Shown here: piece after piece, positions 1 to 5,445 of the stretch
How positions within the stretch are numbered: position 1 is the stretch's first letter
Layout of the letters: every line of letters begins with the position of its first letter
Source of the DNA: JBOHBN01 sp050698355
Lineage (GTDB): Bacteria > Actinomycetota > Actinomycetes > Streptosporangiales > WHST01
Assembly: GCA_050698355.1 (NCBI GenBank)
Contig: JBOHBN010000350.1
Location: 1 to 6,180, forward strand
DNA length: 6,180 bases
Direction of reading: 5' to 3'
Notes under the pieces: model-generated
What the model saw: the letters and a program-made list of their open reading frames with translations, nothing else
Database searches by the model: none
Told to the model about the DNA's origin: nothing
Program-made: the position numbers and the translations under genes

Positions 1-121
1 CGGGCAGCTGCTCCAGGACACGCTGGCAGAACGCCTCGCCGACGAAGCCGGTCACGCCGGTCAGCAGGATGCGTTTGCCCGCGAGCCGGTCACGCAGCGA
101 CAACGCCTTTGACCCCCGCAT
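1..121 (-). CDS. Fatty acyl-CoA reductase-like SDR, N-terminal fragment
   Basis: Only the first 40 codons lie in the window; the gene runs off the left edge. The peptide reads MRGSKALSLRDRLAGKRILL, followed by TGVTGFVGEAFCQRVLEQLP. TGVTGFVG is the nucleotide-binding glycine motif of extended SDRs. 'LAGKRILLTGVTGFVGEA' strongly resembles the start of actinobacterial fatty acyl-CoA reductases (male-sterility/NAD_binding_4 family), which use NADPH to reduce fatty acyl-CoA to aldehyde or alcohol. Another extended SDR such as an epimerase or thioester reductase is possible, because only the first beta-alpha unit is visible. ATG at 119-121 is the first ATG, but no convincing Shine-Dalgarno precedes it. 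A TTG seven codons in, before LRDRLAGK, is an alternative start preceded by G-rich sequence. The gene is divergent from the nucleotidyltransferase gene to its right. Confidence 0.72.
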   Translation of the reverse strand, partial: MRGSKALSLRDRLAGKRILLTGVTGFVGEAFCQRVLEQLP

Positions 122-364
122 GTACGCGGCCGAGCGCCGGCCGCGACCCGACGTGATGCGGCCATACAACCAGCCGCCGCACGCGTCCCGCCAACCGGGC
201 GGGCGCTCGCGTACCGCGGTTGCCGACCGTGTACGCCCGTGTGCCGTGCGTACGGCCGGGTGGGGACGGGGTCACCGGGCTCGGCGGCGAGCCAGTCGGC
301 CATGTCGACGAGATCCTGGGTCTCTCGGCCAGCGACATCGTGATCCGCGGCGCCCCGGCGTACG
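122..364. other. Divergent non-coding region with a CGTAC-rich inverted repeat
   Basis: These 243 bases separate the reductase-like gene (minus) from the nucleotidyltransferase gene (plus) and should hold both promoters. No strong -10/-35 pair is evident. The clearest structure is an inverted repeat at 231-253: arms GTACGC (231-236) and GCGTAC (248-253) around an 11-base spacer. A minus-strand frame at about 280-345 has coding-like codons (encoding ETQDLVDMADWLAAE) but has no supported start and turns to arginine- and alanine-rich noise downstream. I do not call it a gene. Confidence 0.35.
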
Positions 365-1117
365 GTGCCCTACGTGACGGCCCAATGCGAGCGGTACGTG
401 ACCAACGTTGCGGCCTTGCTCGCGGGCGTCCTCGGCGCGTCGTACGTGGGCGCCTACCTGCACGGGTCGGCCGTACTCGGGGACTTCGACCCGCGGCGCA
501 GCGACATCGATGTGCTCGCCGTGTGCGAGGAACCGACGCGAGCGGAGGTCGTGGGGGACATCGCCGCTGCGCTCAACGAGGAGTCGCTGCCGTGTCCGGC
601 GGCTGGCCTGGAGTTCTCCCTCGTCACTCGCTACGTGGCCGCCGGCCCAACCGCGCGGCCACCGTTCGAGCTGCACCTCACCACGGCACCAGGAGATGCC
701 AAGGTGGTGTTCGGTCGCGGTCATCCTGGCGATACCGACCTGGTGCTGCACCTGGCCGTGTGCCGGCAAGCGGGCCGGCTGGTCGGATCAGGCGCCGAGC
801 CGGCCTCGGTCTTCGCGCCGGTGCCGCGGCCCTTGGTATTCGGCCAGCTCACCGCCGAACTGCGCTGGGCCGTCGAGCGTTCGAAGGCCGAGTACACGGT
901 CCTCAATGCTTGCCGGGCTTGGCTGTTCGCCAGCGGCGGCGTGTTCGTCTCCAAGCTCGACGGCGGCCGGTGGGCGCTGCGGCATGCGGACACGCTGTAC
1001 GGTGCGCTCATCCGCGCAGCGATGGCGCGTTACGGCGACCCCGAGCGAGCCGCGCCGTTGGAGCCTGAGGAGGCGCACGCGTTCGCGACCACCGTCATCG
1101 ACGCCTTGGGGCACTGA
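365..1117 (+). CDS. AadA-like aminoglycoside nucleotidyltransferase (DUF4111)
   Basis: A 250-residue protein of the usual length for the ANT(3'')/ANT(9)-type family, whose members transfer AMP from ATP to an aminoglycoside hydroxyl. The N-terminal nucleotidyltransferase motif is HGSAVLGDFDPRRSDIDVLAV (residues 33-53): Gly34-Ser35 bind the phosphates and Asp47 and Asp49 are the metal ligands. Glu83 in 'GLEFSLVT' aligns with the proposed catalytic base of AadA. The C-terminal helical domain has the family's 'RAWLFASGGVFVSK' and 'RWALRH' segments (about 185-207). The start is the GTG at 365: an in-frame TGA at 341-343 bars any longer start, and another GTG lies at 374. No clear Shine-Dalgarno precedes it. 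There is no signal peptide, so it should be cytosolic. It converges on the DUF4440 gene. Many actinobacterial homologues are resident genes of unproven substrate, so resistance to spectinomycin or streptomycin is inference. No mobile element flanks it. Confidence 0.88.
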   Translation: MPYVTAQCERYVTNVAALLAGVLGASYVGAYLHGSAVLGDFDPRRSDIDVLAVCEEPTRAEVVGDIAAALNEESLPCPAAGLEFSLVTRYVAAGPTARPPFELHLTTAPGDAKVVFGRGHPGDTDLVLHLAVCRQAGRLVGSGAEPASVFAPVPRPLVFGQLTAELRWAVERSKAEYTVLNACRAWLFASGGVFVSKLDGGRWALRHADTLYGALIRAAMARYGDPERAAPLEPEEAHAFATTVIDALGH

Positions 1118-1127
1118 CCGCGCCGCG

Positions 1128-1487
1128 TCACTCTGCTTCGGGTATCGGGGTGCCCTGGTGAAAGTAGAGCCGCCACCGGCCACCCGATCCGCGCCACAGC
1201 GAGCTGCGTCGCGACCTGCGAGTGCCGCACACGCTGACGTACGTGACGTGCACCAGGTCGTCGGCCAAGCGGATAGCGGCGATGTCGTCGGCGGAGGCAG
1301 GCTCACCATCGGCGGGCTCGGCCGCGAGCGCCGCGACGATCCCTGACCGCTCCCAGCGGCGACCGGAGGCGCCGAACTCGACGAACGCGGGGTCGAGCAG
1401 CTCCTCGACCTGCTCCCGGGACCGGCGTACCTCGGGCCGCAGCAGCCGCAGCTCCCGCTCCACTACCTGCTGGAGATCAGCGTCCAC
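1128..1487 (-). CDS. DUF4440 / SnoaL-like (NTF2 fold) small protein
   Basis: A 119-residue cytoplasmic protein matching the actinobacterial DUF4440 family. It has an N-terminal helix (DLQQVVERELRLLRPEVR, residues 4-21), then 'LLDPAFVEFGASGRRWER' (30-47), and ends with the strand pair 'SSLWRGSGGRWRLYFHQGTPIP' (residues 95-116). The fold is a cone-shaped alpha/beta barrel shared with SnoaL-type cyclases and ketosteroid isomerase. Most DUF4440 proteins have no known reaction. The start is GTG at 1485-1487, the only start codon after the in-frame stop at 1548-1550; homologues commonly begin with a similar Met-Asp-Ala/Glu-Leu. The ATG two bases away is out of frame. No strong Shine-Dalgarno is seen. 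The 3' end lies 10 bp from the end of the convergent nucleotidyltransferase gene. It is probably transcribed separately from the YceI gene, since 105 bp including a dyad lie between them. Confidence 0.82.
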   Translation of the reverse strand: MDADLQQVVERELRLLRPEVRRSREQVEELLDPAFVEFGASGRRWERSGIVAALAAEPADGEPASADDIAAIRLADDLVHVTYVSVCGTRRSRRSSLWRGSGGRWRLYFHQGTPIPEAE

Positions 1488-1540
1488 ATGTGCCCGCGAC
1501 GACGGGCCGCTGCTTACCTCGATAAGTTCCTGCGTTACAT

Positions 1541-1557
1541 ACCGTGATCATTACGGT
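1541..1557. promoter_or_regulatory. 17-bp imperfect dyad upstream of the DUF4440 gene
   Basis: ACCGTGATCATTACGGT is symmetric about C1549, with 7 of 8 base pairs matching; the mismatch is G1546/T1552. It lies 54 bp upstream of the DUF4440 start codon, in one of the most AT-rich patches of the window (about 1515-1560). Both features suit a repressor operator overlapping a promoter. On the minus strand a TATGTA just downstream could serve as a weak -10. No adjacent gene encodes an obvious cognate regulator. Confidence 0.4.
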
Positions 1558-1592
1558 TTGGCACCCACGCCCACCGACGGTCAGTACCCGAG

Positions 1593-2150
1593 TCACTTCA
1601 GGCTGATGTCGTACCGTACGTCGACGGCGTCGCGAAGCCGCAGCGCGCCGAGGAACCCGCGGTACGGCTTGACGCCCCAGCGAGTCTGCACCACCGAGGT
1701 CTCGCCCGTCACCCGGGAAGCGCCCTCCTCGTCCTGGACGCGGAACGGGACCTCCAGCGACTCGGTCGTGCCGGCGATGGTCAGGTCGCCGGTCACCGTG
1801 CCGCGGTCGCCCGCGGCCGTCACGCTCGTGGAACGGAACGTGATGCTCGGGTGCTGGCCGGAGTCCAGCACCTTGCTGTTGATCGTCTTCACGATCTCCG
1901 CGCGGTCCTTGTCGGAGAGCGGCTTCACCCCACCGTGCCCCTCGCGCACCGTGAGCCCGGCGACCTCGACCGACAGCTCGACCGACGAGTTCTCCGCGTT
2001 GTCCGCGTCGACCGTGACGGTGCCCGACCAGCGGGTCGCGTCGAGCACCAGGTCGTGCCCCGCCTTCGAGGCCGCGCCTTCCCGGTACGTGCGCAGCTCC
2101 AGCGTGCCCTGCTCCGGACCGACCGCGTACGTACCACTCGTTGTACCCAT
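1593..2150 (-). CDS. YceI family protein
   Basis: A 185-residue YceI protein, the usual length. The family forms an extended lipocalin-like beta-barrel that binds isoprenoid or other amphiphilic chains; enzymatic activity is not established. Visible family segments are GTYAVGPEQGTLELRTYREG (6-25), 'KAGHDLVLDATRWSGTVTVD' (29-48), 'HPSITFRSTSV' (100-110), the hallmark 'VTGDLTIAGTTESLEVPF' (119-136) and 'RWGVKPYRGFLGALRLRDAVDV' (158-178). There is no signal peptide, unlike the periplasmic proteobacterial members, so it is predicted cytoplasmic. ATG at 2148-2150 is chosen because homologues begin about six residues before the 'TY' strand. A longer frame would open at 2246 or 2213 but adds Arg/Gly-rich residues and would place two palindromes inside the gene. 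A weak GGAAG lies immediately before the ATG. Upstream, 103 bp separate it from the FadR-type gene on the same strand. Confidence 0.9.
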   Translation of the reverse strand: MGTTSGTYAVGPEQGTLELRTYREGAASKAGHDLVLDATRWSGTVTVDADNAENSSVELSVEVAGLTVREGHGGVKPLSDKDRAEIVKTINSKVLDSGQHPSITFRSTSVTAAGDRGTVTGDLTIAGTTESLEVPFRVQDEEGASRVTGETSVVQTRWGVKPYRGFLGALRLRDAVDVRYDISLK

Positions 2151-2195
2151 GCTTCCAGCATCGCACCGGACCGGCGCGCCTGCCAGCGACCGAGT

Positions 2196-2238
2196 GGGGA
2201 TCCCCTGCCGCATCCGCACCCCACGGGGGATCCCCCGT
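2196..2238. promoter_or_regulatory. Tandem GGGGATCCCC palindromes upstream of the YceI gene
   Basis: GGGGATCCCC at 2196-2205 is a perfect 10-bp palindrome. ACGGGGGATCCCCCGT at 2223-2238 is a perfect 16-bp palindrome with the same core. Their centres (2200.5 and 2230.5) are exactly 30 bp apart, close to three helical turns, so dimers bound at both would sit on the same DNA face. The pair lies about 45-90 bp upstream of the YceI start and just past the FadR-type gene's stop. A GTGGGG (2194-2199) can also pair with CCCCAC (2219-2224), giving an alternative fold. No T-run follows, so an intrinsic terminator is less likely than a protein-binding site. Confidence 0.45.
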
Positions 2239-2253
2239 CGCGACATCGACCGC

Positions 2254-3012
2254 TCAGGGCTGCCAGCGCGGGCTCACCTCCCGTACGAGGTCGGCGAGCA
2301 CGGCACGCTCGGCCGGGTCGACGTGGTCGGCGTAGTACGCGTACAGGCTCTCGCGGGCCAGCCGGGACGCGCGCCCGCCGTCGCCCTCGCAGATCGCCTC
2401 GAACACCACGGCGTGGTGCCGGATCGACTGCAGCATCAGCCCGCGCCGGTCGTCGGCGTCGGCGATCCGCGACTGGATCAGATCGAGGATCCCGGGCCGC
2501 ACCGAATCGCCGCACACCCGGATGAGGGTGTTGCCGCCGATCTCCGCGATGATCTCGTGGAACTCCAGGTCGAGCCGGCCGAACGCCTCGTACCCCAGCG
2601 GCATGCTCTCCCGCATCCGCGCCATGTTGCGCTCGAGCCGCAGCAGCTGCGCGTCGGTGCGGCTGGCGGCGGCGAGCAGGTTGGCCGACGCGTCCACCAC
2701 CATCCGGAACTGCACCAGCTCGCCGAGCCGTACGGTGTGCGCCGCCGTGAGGCGCGCGATCGACCGTTTCACCGGTTCGACGGAGAAACCGAGTACGAGC
2801 GGGCCTCTCGGGTCGCCCGGCCGCGAACGGACGAGCTGCTTGCTCTCCAGCACCCGCAACGCCTCGCGCACCGACGACCGCGCCACGCCGAACCGCTCGA
2901 CCAGGTCACGCTCGCTCGCCAACCGGTCGCCCGGCTTCAGCCGCCCGCCGGCGACCGCGTCCTCGACGTCGTCGACGATCCTCTGGTACGCCCGCTCGCG
3001 CTTCGTCTCCAC
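2254..3012 (-). CDS. GntR-family regulator, FadR subfamily (FCD domain)
   Basis: A 252-residue DNA-binding repressor or activator. The winged helix-turn-helix covers about residues 9-72: 'AYQRIVDDVEDAVAGGRLKPG', then 'LASERDLVERFGVARSSVRE' and 'ALRVLESKQLVRSRPGDPRG'. The all-helical FCD ligand domain follows. Its expected metal ligands are all present: Asp148 and His152 ('DLEFH'), His200 ('HHAVVFEAI') and His230 ('YYADHV'). Such domains usually sense organic acids through a bound metal ion. Domain length fits the longer FadR branch rather than VanR. The start is GTG at 3010-3012, whose G overlaps the SDR's TAG stop (TAGTG), indicating translational coupling. A longer frame starting at 3189 merely overlaps the SDR gene. 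It is the third gene of the aldehyde dehydrogenase operon, so it probably controls that operon. Confidence 0.93.
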   Translation of the reverse strand: METKRERAYQRIVDDVEDAVAGGRLKPGDRLASERDLVERFGVARSSVREALRVLESKQLVRSRPGDPRGPLVLGFSVEPVKRSIARLTAAHTVRLGELVQFRMVVDASANLLAAASRTDAQLLRLERNMARMRESMPLGYEAFGRLDLEFHEIIAEIGGNTLIRVCGDSVRPGILDLIQSRIADADDRRGLMLQSIRHHAVVFEAICEGDGGRASRLARESLYAYYADHVDPAERAVLADLVREVSPRWQP

Positions 3013-3782
3013 TAGGACGACGGCGGCTCGTACCGGCCGTCGACCGCGGTCCAGCCGCCGTCGACGCGCAGCACCGAGCCCGTGACGAAGCTGGACGCCT
3101 CCGAGGCCAGGTAAACCACGGCTCCGGCGATCTCCTCCGGCCGCGCCCACCGCGCCAGCGCGCTCTTGCTCGCGTACGCCGCGTACCACTCCGGGACGTT
3201 CTTGATCTGCGCCGTCAGCGCGGTCTCCACGACGCCGGGCGCAATCGCGTTGACCCGCACGCCGGACGGGCCGAACTCGGCTGCCGCGGTACGTACGAGC
3301 TGCACGAGTCCCGCCTTGGTGGCGGCGTACACGCTCTGCCCCGGCTCGACGACGTCGGCACGGATGGACGAGAACCCGATGATGCTGCCGCGGCCCCGGG
3401 CCACCATCGTCGCGCCGAACGCGCGGATCAGGTTGAAGCTGCCGCGCAGGTTCAGCGACACCACCTTGTCGAACTCCTCGGCGCTGTAGTCGAGCAACCG
3501 CTTGCGTACGTTGACGGCAGCGGTGAACACAAGCGCGTCGATGTCGTCGAAGCGCGCGGCGGCCTGCTGTACTGCCGCATCGTCGACGATGTCGATCTGG
3601 AGGTCCTCCGCGCCTTCACCACACGCGGTGGCCGCGTCGCTCGCGACCGTGGCGTCGGTGTCGGCGCACACCACGCGCGCCCCCTGTGCGGTGAGCGCGC
3701 ACGCCGCCTCCCGGCCGATCCCGCCGACGCCGACCACCATGGCCCGCCGGCCGTCCATGCGAAACAGCGATCCGTAGTCCAT
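3012..3782 (-). CDS. SDR family NAD-dependent oxidoreductase
   Basis: A 256-residue classical SDR, likely an alcohol/ketone dehydrogenase. The catalytic residues Asn111, Ser139, Tyr152 and Lys156 are present ('SLNLRG', 'GFSSIRA', 'YAATKAG'). Asp64 follows beta-4 in 'LQIDIVDD'. Asp41 at the end of beta-2 ('VVCADTD') favours NAD(H) over NADP(H). The C-terminus has the usual PGVVET and 'FVTGSVLRVDGG' segments. The nucleotide loop is odd: VVGVGGIG (16-23) instead of TGxxxGIG. It lacks the conserved Thr and reads as GxGxxG, one residue short. The start ATG at 3780-3782 has a strong GAGGAG four bases upstream; the stop codon of the preceding aldehyde dehydrogenase (TGAGGAG) merges with it. The next gene's GTG overlaps this gene's stop. 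It probably acts with the dehydrogenase on one substrate; the substrate is not identifiable. Confidence 0.93.
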   Translation of the reverse strand: MDYGSLFRMDGRRAMVVGVGGIGREAACALTAQGARVVCADTDATVASDAATACGEGAEDLQIDIVDDAAVQQAAARFDDIDALVFTAAVNVRKRLLDYSAEEFDKVVSLNLRGSFNLIRAFGATMVARGRGSIIGFSSIRADVVEPGQSVYAATKAGLVQLVRTAAAEFGPSGVRVNAIAPGVVETALTAQIKNVPEWYAAYASKSALARWARPEEIAGAVVYLASEASSFVTGSVLRVDGGWTAVDGRYEPPSS

Positions 3783-3790
3783 GCAGCTCC

Positions 3791-5245
3791 TCACGCGTCC
3801 GGGCGGATGACGGCCATCCGGGTGACGGTCAGCTCCTCGATGGCGAACCGCGGCCCCTCCCGGCCGATGCCGGAGTCCTTGACACCGCCGTACGGCATGA
3901 TGTCCGAACGGAATCCCGGCACCTCGTTGACCACGACGCCACCGACGTCCAGCTCCTCGACCGCGCGGAACGCGGTCGCGAGCGATGCGGTGTAGACGCT
4001 GGCATGCAGGCCGTAGCGCGAGTCGTTGACCAGCTCGAAGGCGGTGTCCATGTCGGGCACCGAACGTACGCAGACCACGGGCGCGAAGACCTCCTCGCAC
4101 CACGTCCGCACACCGTCCGGGACGTCGGCGAGCACGGTCGGCTCGACCGCGCGGCCGTCGACACCGCCGCCACACAACAGCTTCGCACCCGCGCGTTCGG
4201 CTTCCTCGATCCACTCGCCCGCACGCGCGGTGGCGTTCTCGTCGATCAGCGGCGCGACGCTGGTCTCGTCCAGCCGAGGGTCGCCGACGGCGAGCTCCGG
4301 CATCCGCGCGACGAGCCGCGCGGTGAAGTCGTCGACGACCTGTTCGGCGACCAGTACGCGCTGCACTGAGATGCAGGCCTGCCCGTTGCCGTAGAACCCA
4401 CCGCGGAGCACGGCGTCGACAGCGCGGTCGAGGTTGGCGTCGGCGTCCACGACGAGCGCGGTGTTGGAACCCAGCTCCAGCAACGCCTTGCGCGGCGCGG
4501 CGTCGGCGGCGATGCGGTGTCCGACCGCGGCCGAACCGGTGAACGACACAGCACCGATGCGCGGGTCGGTGACGAGCGTCCTGCCCACATCGGCGTCTCC
4601 GGTCACGACCTGCACCATGGCCGCCGGCGCGCCCATCGATGCGGTGGCCTCGCGGACGAGGTGGGCGAGCCAAAGCGTCGCGAGCGGCGTCGCCGGCGCG
4701 GGCTTGCAGATGACCGGGCAGCCGGCGGCGATCGCCGGCGCGATCTTGTGCGTGGCGAGCAGCAGCGGGTAGTTGAACCCGGCGACGCCGATCACCAACC
4801 CGATCGGCCGCCTGGTCCAGAAACCGACCATGCCCTCGCCCGCGGCCTGCATGTCCAGCGGGACCGTCTCGCCGTGCAGGTGGGCGACCTCCTCGGCCGC
4901 CGACGACCAGGTGAACAGGGCCCTGGCCGCCTCGGTACGGCAGTCGGTGATCGTCTTGCCGGTCTCCGCGACGAGCAGGTCGACGAACTCGTCCTGCCGC
5001 TCGGCGAGCGCTCGTTCGACCGCGAGGAGGATCGCCTTGCGGGTGGCCGAGGTGAGCTTGCCGACCGCGCGGACGGCGTCGACGCCCGCGTCCAGCGCCG
5101 CCGTCGCGTGCGCGACCGTGCCGACCGGTGCGGTACCGACGAGCGAGCCGTCGTACGGGAACCGCACCTCGGCGCTGCCGGTGTCGGTCACCCACCCGTC
5201 GCCGATCGGCAGCCCTGCCGGGTGGTCGGGTCGTACGACGGCCAT
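3791..5245 (-). CDS. Aldehyde dehydrogenase family protein (NAD(P)+-dependent)
   Basis: A 484-residue enzyme oxidising an aldehyde to a carboxylate with NAD(P)+. All core residues are seen: Asn158 ('GFNYP'), Lys181 ('ICKPAPATP'), the FTGS loop (235-238), general base Glu257 ('LLELGSN'), nucleophile Cys291 ('GNGQACIS') and Glu385/Phe387 in 'EEVFAP', where Ala replaces the common Gly. The ending 'GFRSDIMPYGGVKDSGIGRE' places it near the lactaldehyde / phosphonoacetaldehyde / sulfoacetaldehyde dehydrogenase branch, which acts on small oxidised aldehydes; the exact substrate is inference. The start is ATG at 5243-5245, preceded by AAGGGGG with a 4-base gap. A frame opening at 5311 would run through a palindrome and lacks a good ribosome site. 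It is the first gene of the operon with the SDR (8-bp gap) and FadR-type regulator, and is divergent from the second GntR gene. Confidence 0.95.
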   Translation of the reverse strand: MAVVRPDHPAGLPIGDGWVTDTGSAEVRFPYDGSLVGTAPVGTVAHATAALDAGVDAVRAVGKLTSATRKAILLAVERALAERQDEFVDLLVAETGKTITDCRTEAARALFTWSSAAEEVAHLHGETVPLDMQAAGEGMVGFWTRRPIGLVIGVAGFNYPLLLATHKIAPAIAAGCPVICKPAPATPLATLWLAHLVREATASMGAPAAMVQVVTGDADVGRTLVTDPRIGAVSFTGSAAVGHRIAADAAPRKALLELGSNTALVVDADANLDRAVDAVLRGGFYGNGQACISVQRVLVAEQVVDDFTARLVARMPELAVGDPRLDETSVAPLIDENATARAGEWIEEAERAGAKLLCGGGVDGRAVEPTVLADVPDGVRTWCEEVFAPVVCVRSVPDMDTAFELVNDSRYGLHASVYTASLATAFRAVEELDVGGVVVNEVPGFRSDIMPYGGVKDSGIGREGPRFAIEELTVTRMAVIRPDA

Positions 5246-5266
5246 CGCGCCCCCTTCGCGTCCACT

Positions 5267-5281
5267 ACTGGTCTGACCGGT
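5267..5281. promoter_or_regulatory. Candidate FadR-type GntR operator (GGTCTGACC core)
   Basis: ACTGGTCTGACCGGT is symmetric about T5274 with 6 of 7 pairs matching (T5269/G5279 mismatch). It has the TGGT-N3-ACC form established for FadR-subfamily operators. It sits 21 bp upstream of the aldehyde dehydrogenase ATG, between the putative promoter and the ribosome site, where binding would block transcription. The likely ligand-bound protein is the FadR-type regulator in the same operon; the divergent regulator is an alternative. Confidence 0.6.
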
Positions 5282-5294
5282 TTGCCGCCGTGCC

Positions 5295-5324
5295 AGCATG
5301 CACCCGGCCATCGCAGGCGGTCAA
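5295..5324 (-). promoter_or_regulatory. Candidate promoter of the aldehyde dehydrogenase operon
   Basis: On the minus strand, TTGACC (5319-5324) could be the -35 and CATGCT (5295-5300) a weak -10, with an 18-base spacer. Transcription would begin near 5288, just before the GGTCTGACC palindrome, consistent with repression there. The plus-strand GGTCAACC at 5319-5326 overlaps the -35 and resembles a degenerate second operator. Confidence 0.35.
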
Positions 5325-5377
5325 CCTTCCGGTGTCGCACCCGTTCGCCTTATGAGTACTGGGATAACTGCGAGGGG

Positions 5378-5407
5378 TTGACATGGCTCCGGCTCCCGGG
5401 TGACGGT
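5378..5407 (+). promoter_or_regulatory. Candidate promoter of the second GntR gene
   Basis: TTGACA at 5378-5383 is a perfect -35 hexamer. At an 18-base spacing, GACGGT (5402-5407) is a weak -10 that keeps only the A at position 2 and the T at position 6. An AT-rich patch at 5350-5368 lies just upstream. Transcription would start near 5414, right at the CTGGATCCAG palindrome. Confidence 0.4.
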
Positions 5408-5414
5408 TGCCGCA

Positions 5415-5424
5415 CTGGATCCAG
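5415..5424. promoter_or_regulatory. CTGGATCCAG palindrome in the second GntR gene's leader
   Basis: A perfect 10-bp palindrome, 21 bp before the ATG of the plus-strand regulator and at the predicted transcription start. The position suits autoregulation. It differs in core from the GGTCTGACC site on the other side of the intergenic region, so it may serve the other regulator. A 10-bp palindrome can occur by chance in GC-rich DNA. Confidence 0.35.
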
Positions 5425-5445
5425 CGACGCGATTTGCGGAGTGCG

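Noticed and set aside
61..345. Minus-strand frame encoding ETQDLVDMADWLAAE, a possible small gene or remnant
   Set aside because: Coding-like only over about 20 codons, then Arg/Ala/Gly-rich noise. It has no ribosome site and overlaps the better-supported reductase-like gene in another frame.
220..1068. Long plus-strand frame of 282 codons overlapping the nucleotidyltransferase
   Set aside because: The product is Arg/Gly/Ala-rich with no domain. It is the shadow of the AadA-like gene in another frame.
1108..1156. Possible terminator stem between the convergent nucleotidyltransferase and DUF4440 genes
   Set aside because: GGGCA (1109-1113) pairs with TGCCC (1151-1155), but the stem is about 6 bp with a loop of over 30 bases and no T-run.
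2223..2238. Intrinsic terminator after the FadR-type gene
   Set aside because: The perfect palindrome leaves only a short stem with a GATC loop and is followed by G-rich sequence rather than T residues. A protein-binding site is the better reading.
2151..2246. Longer YceI start adding 32 residues
   Set aside because: The extension is Arg/Gly-rich, unlike the family's N-terminus, and would cover the paired palindromes. ATG at 2148-2150 fits family length.
1222..3015. Plus-strand open frame of 597 codons opposite the DUF4440, YceI and FadR-type genes
   Set aside because: Low-complexity Ser/Arg/Pro-rich product without motifs. It arises because high-GC third positions remove stops on the antisense strand.
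3783..5195. Continuous minus-strand frame making the SDR look like part of a 727-residue fusion
   Set aside because: The upstream portion is Arg-rich shadow of the aldehyde dehydrogenase in another frame. The SDR has its own ATG with a strong GAGGAG at 3787-3792.
5350..5367. TTAT...ATAA symmetric element upstream of the second GntR gene
   Set aside because: Only the outer four pairs match and the inner ten bases show no symmetry. It is better seen as an AT-rich patch upstream of the -35.
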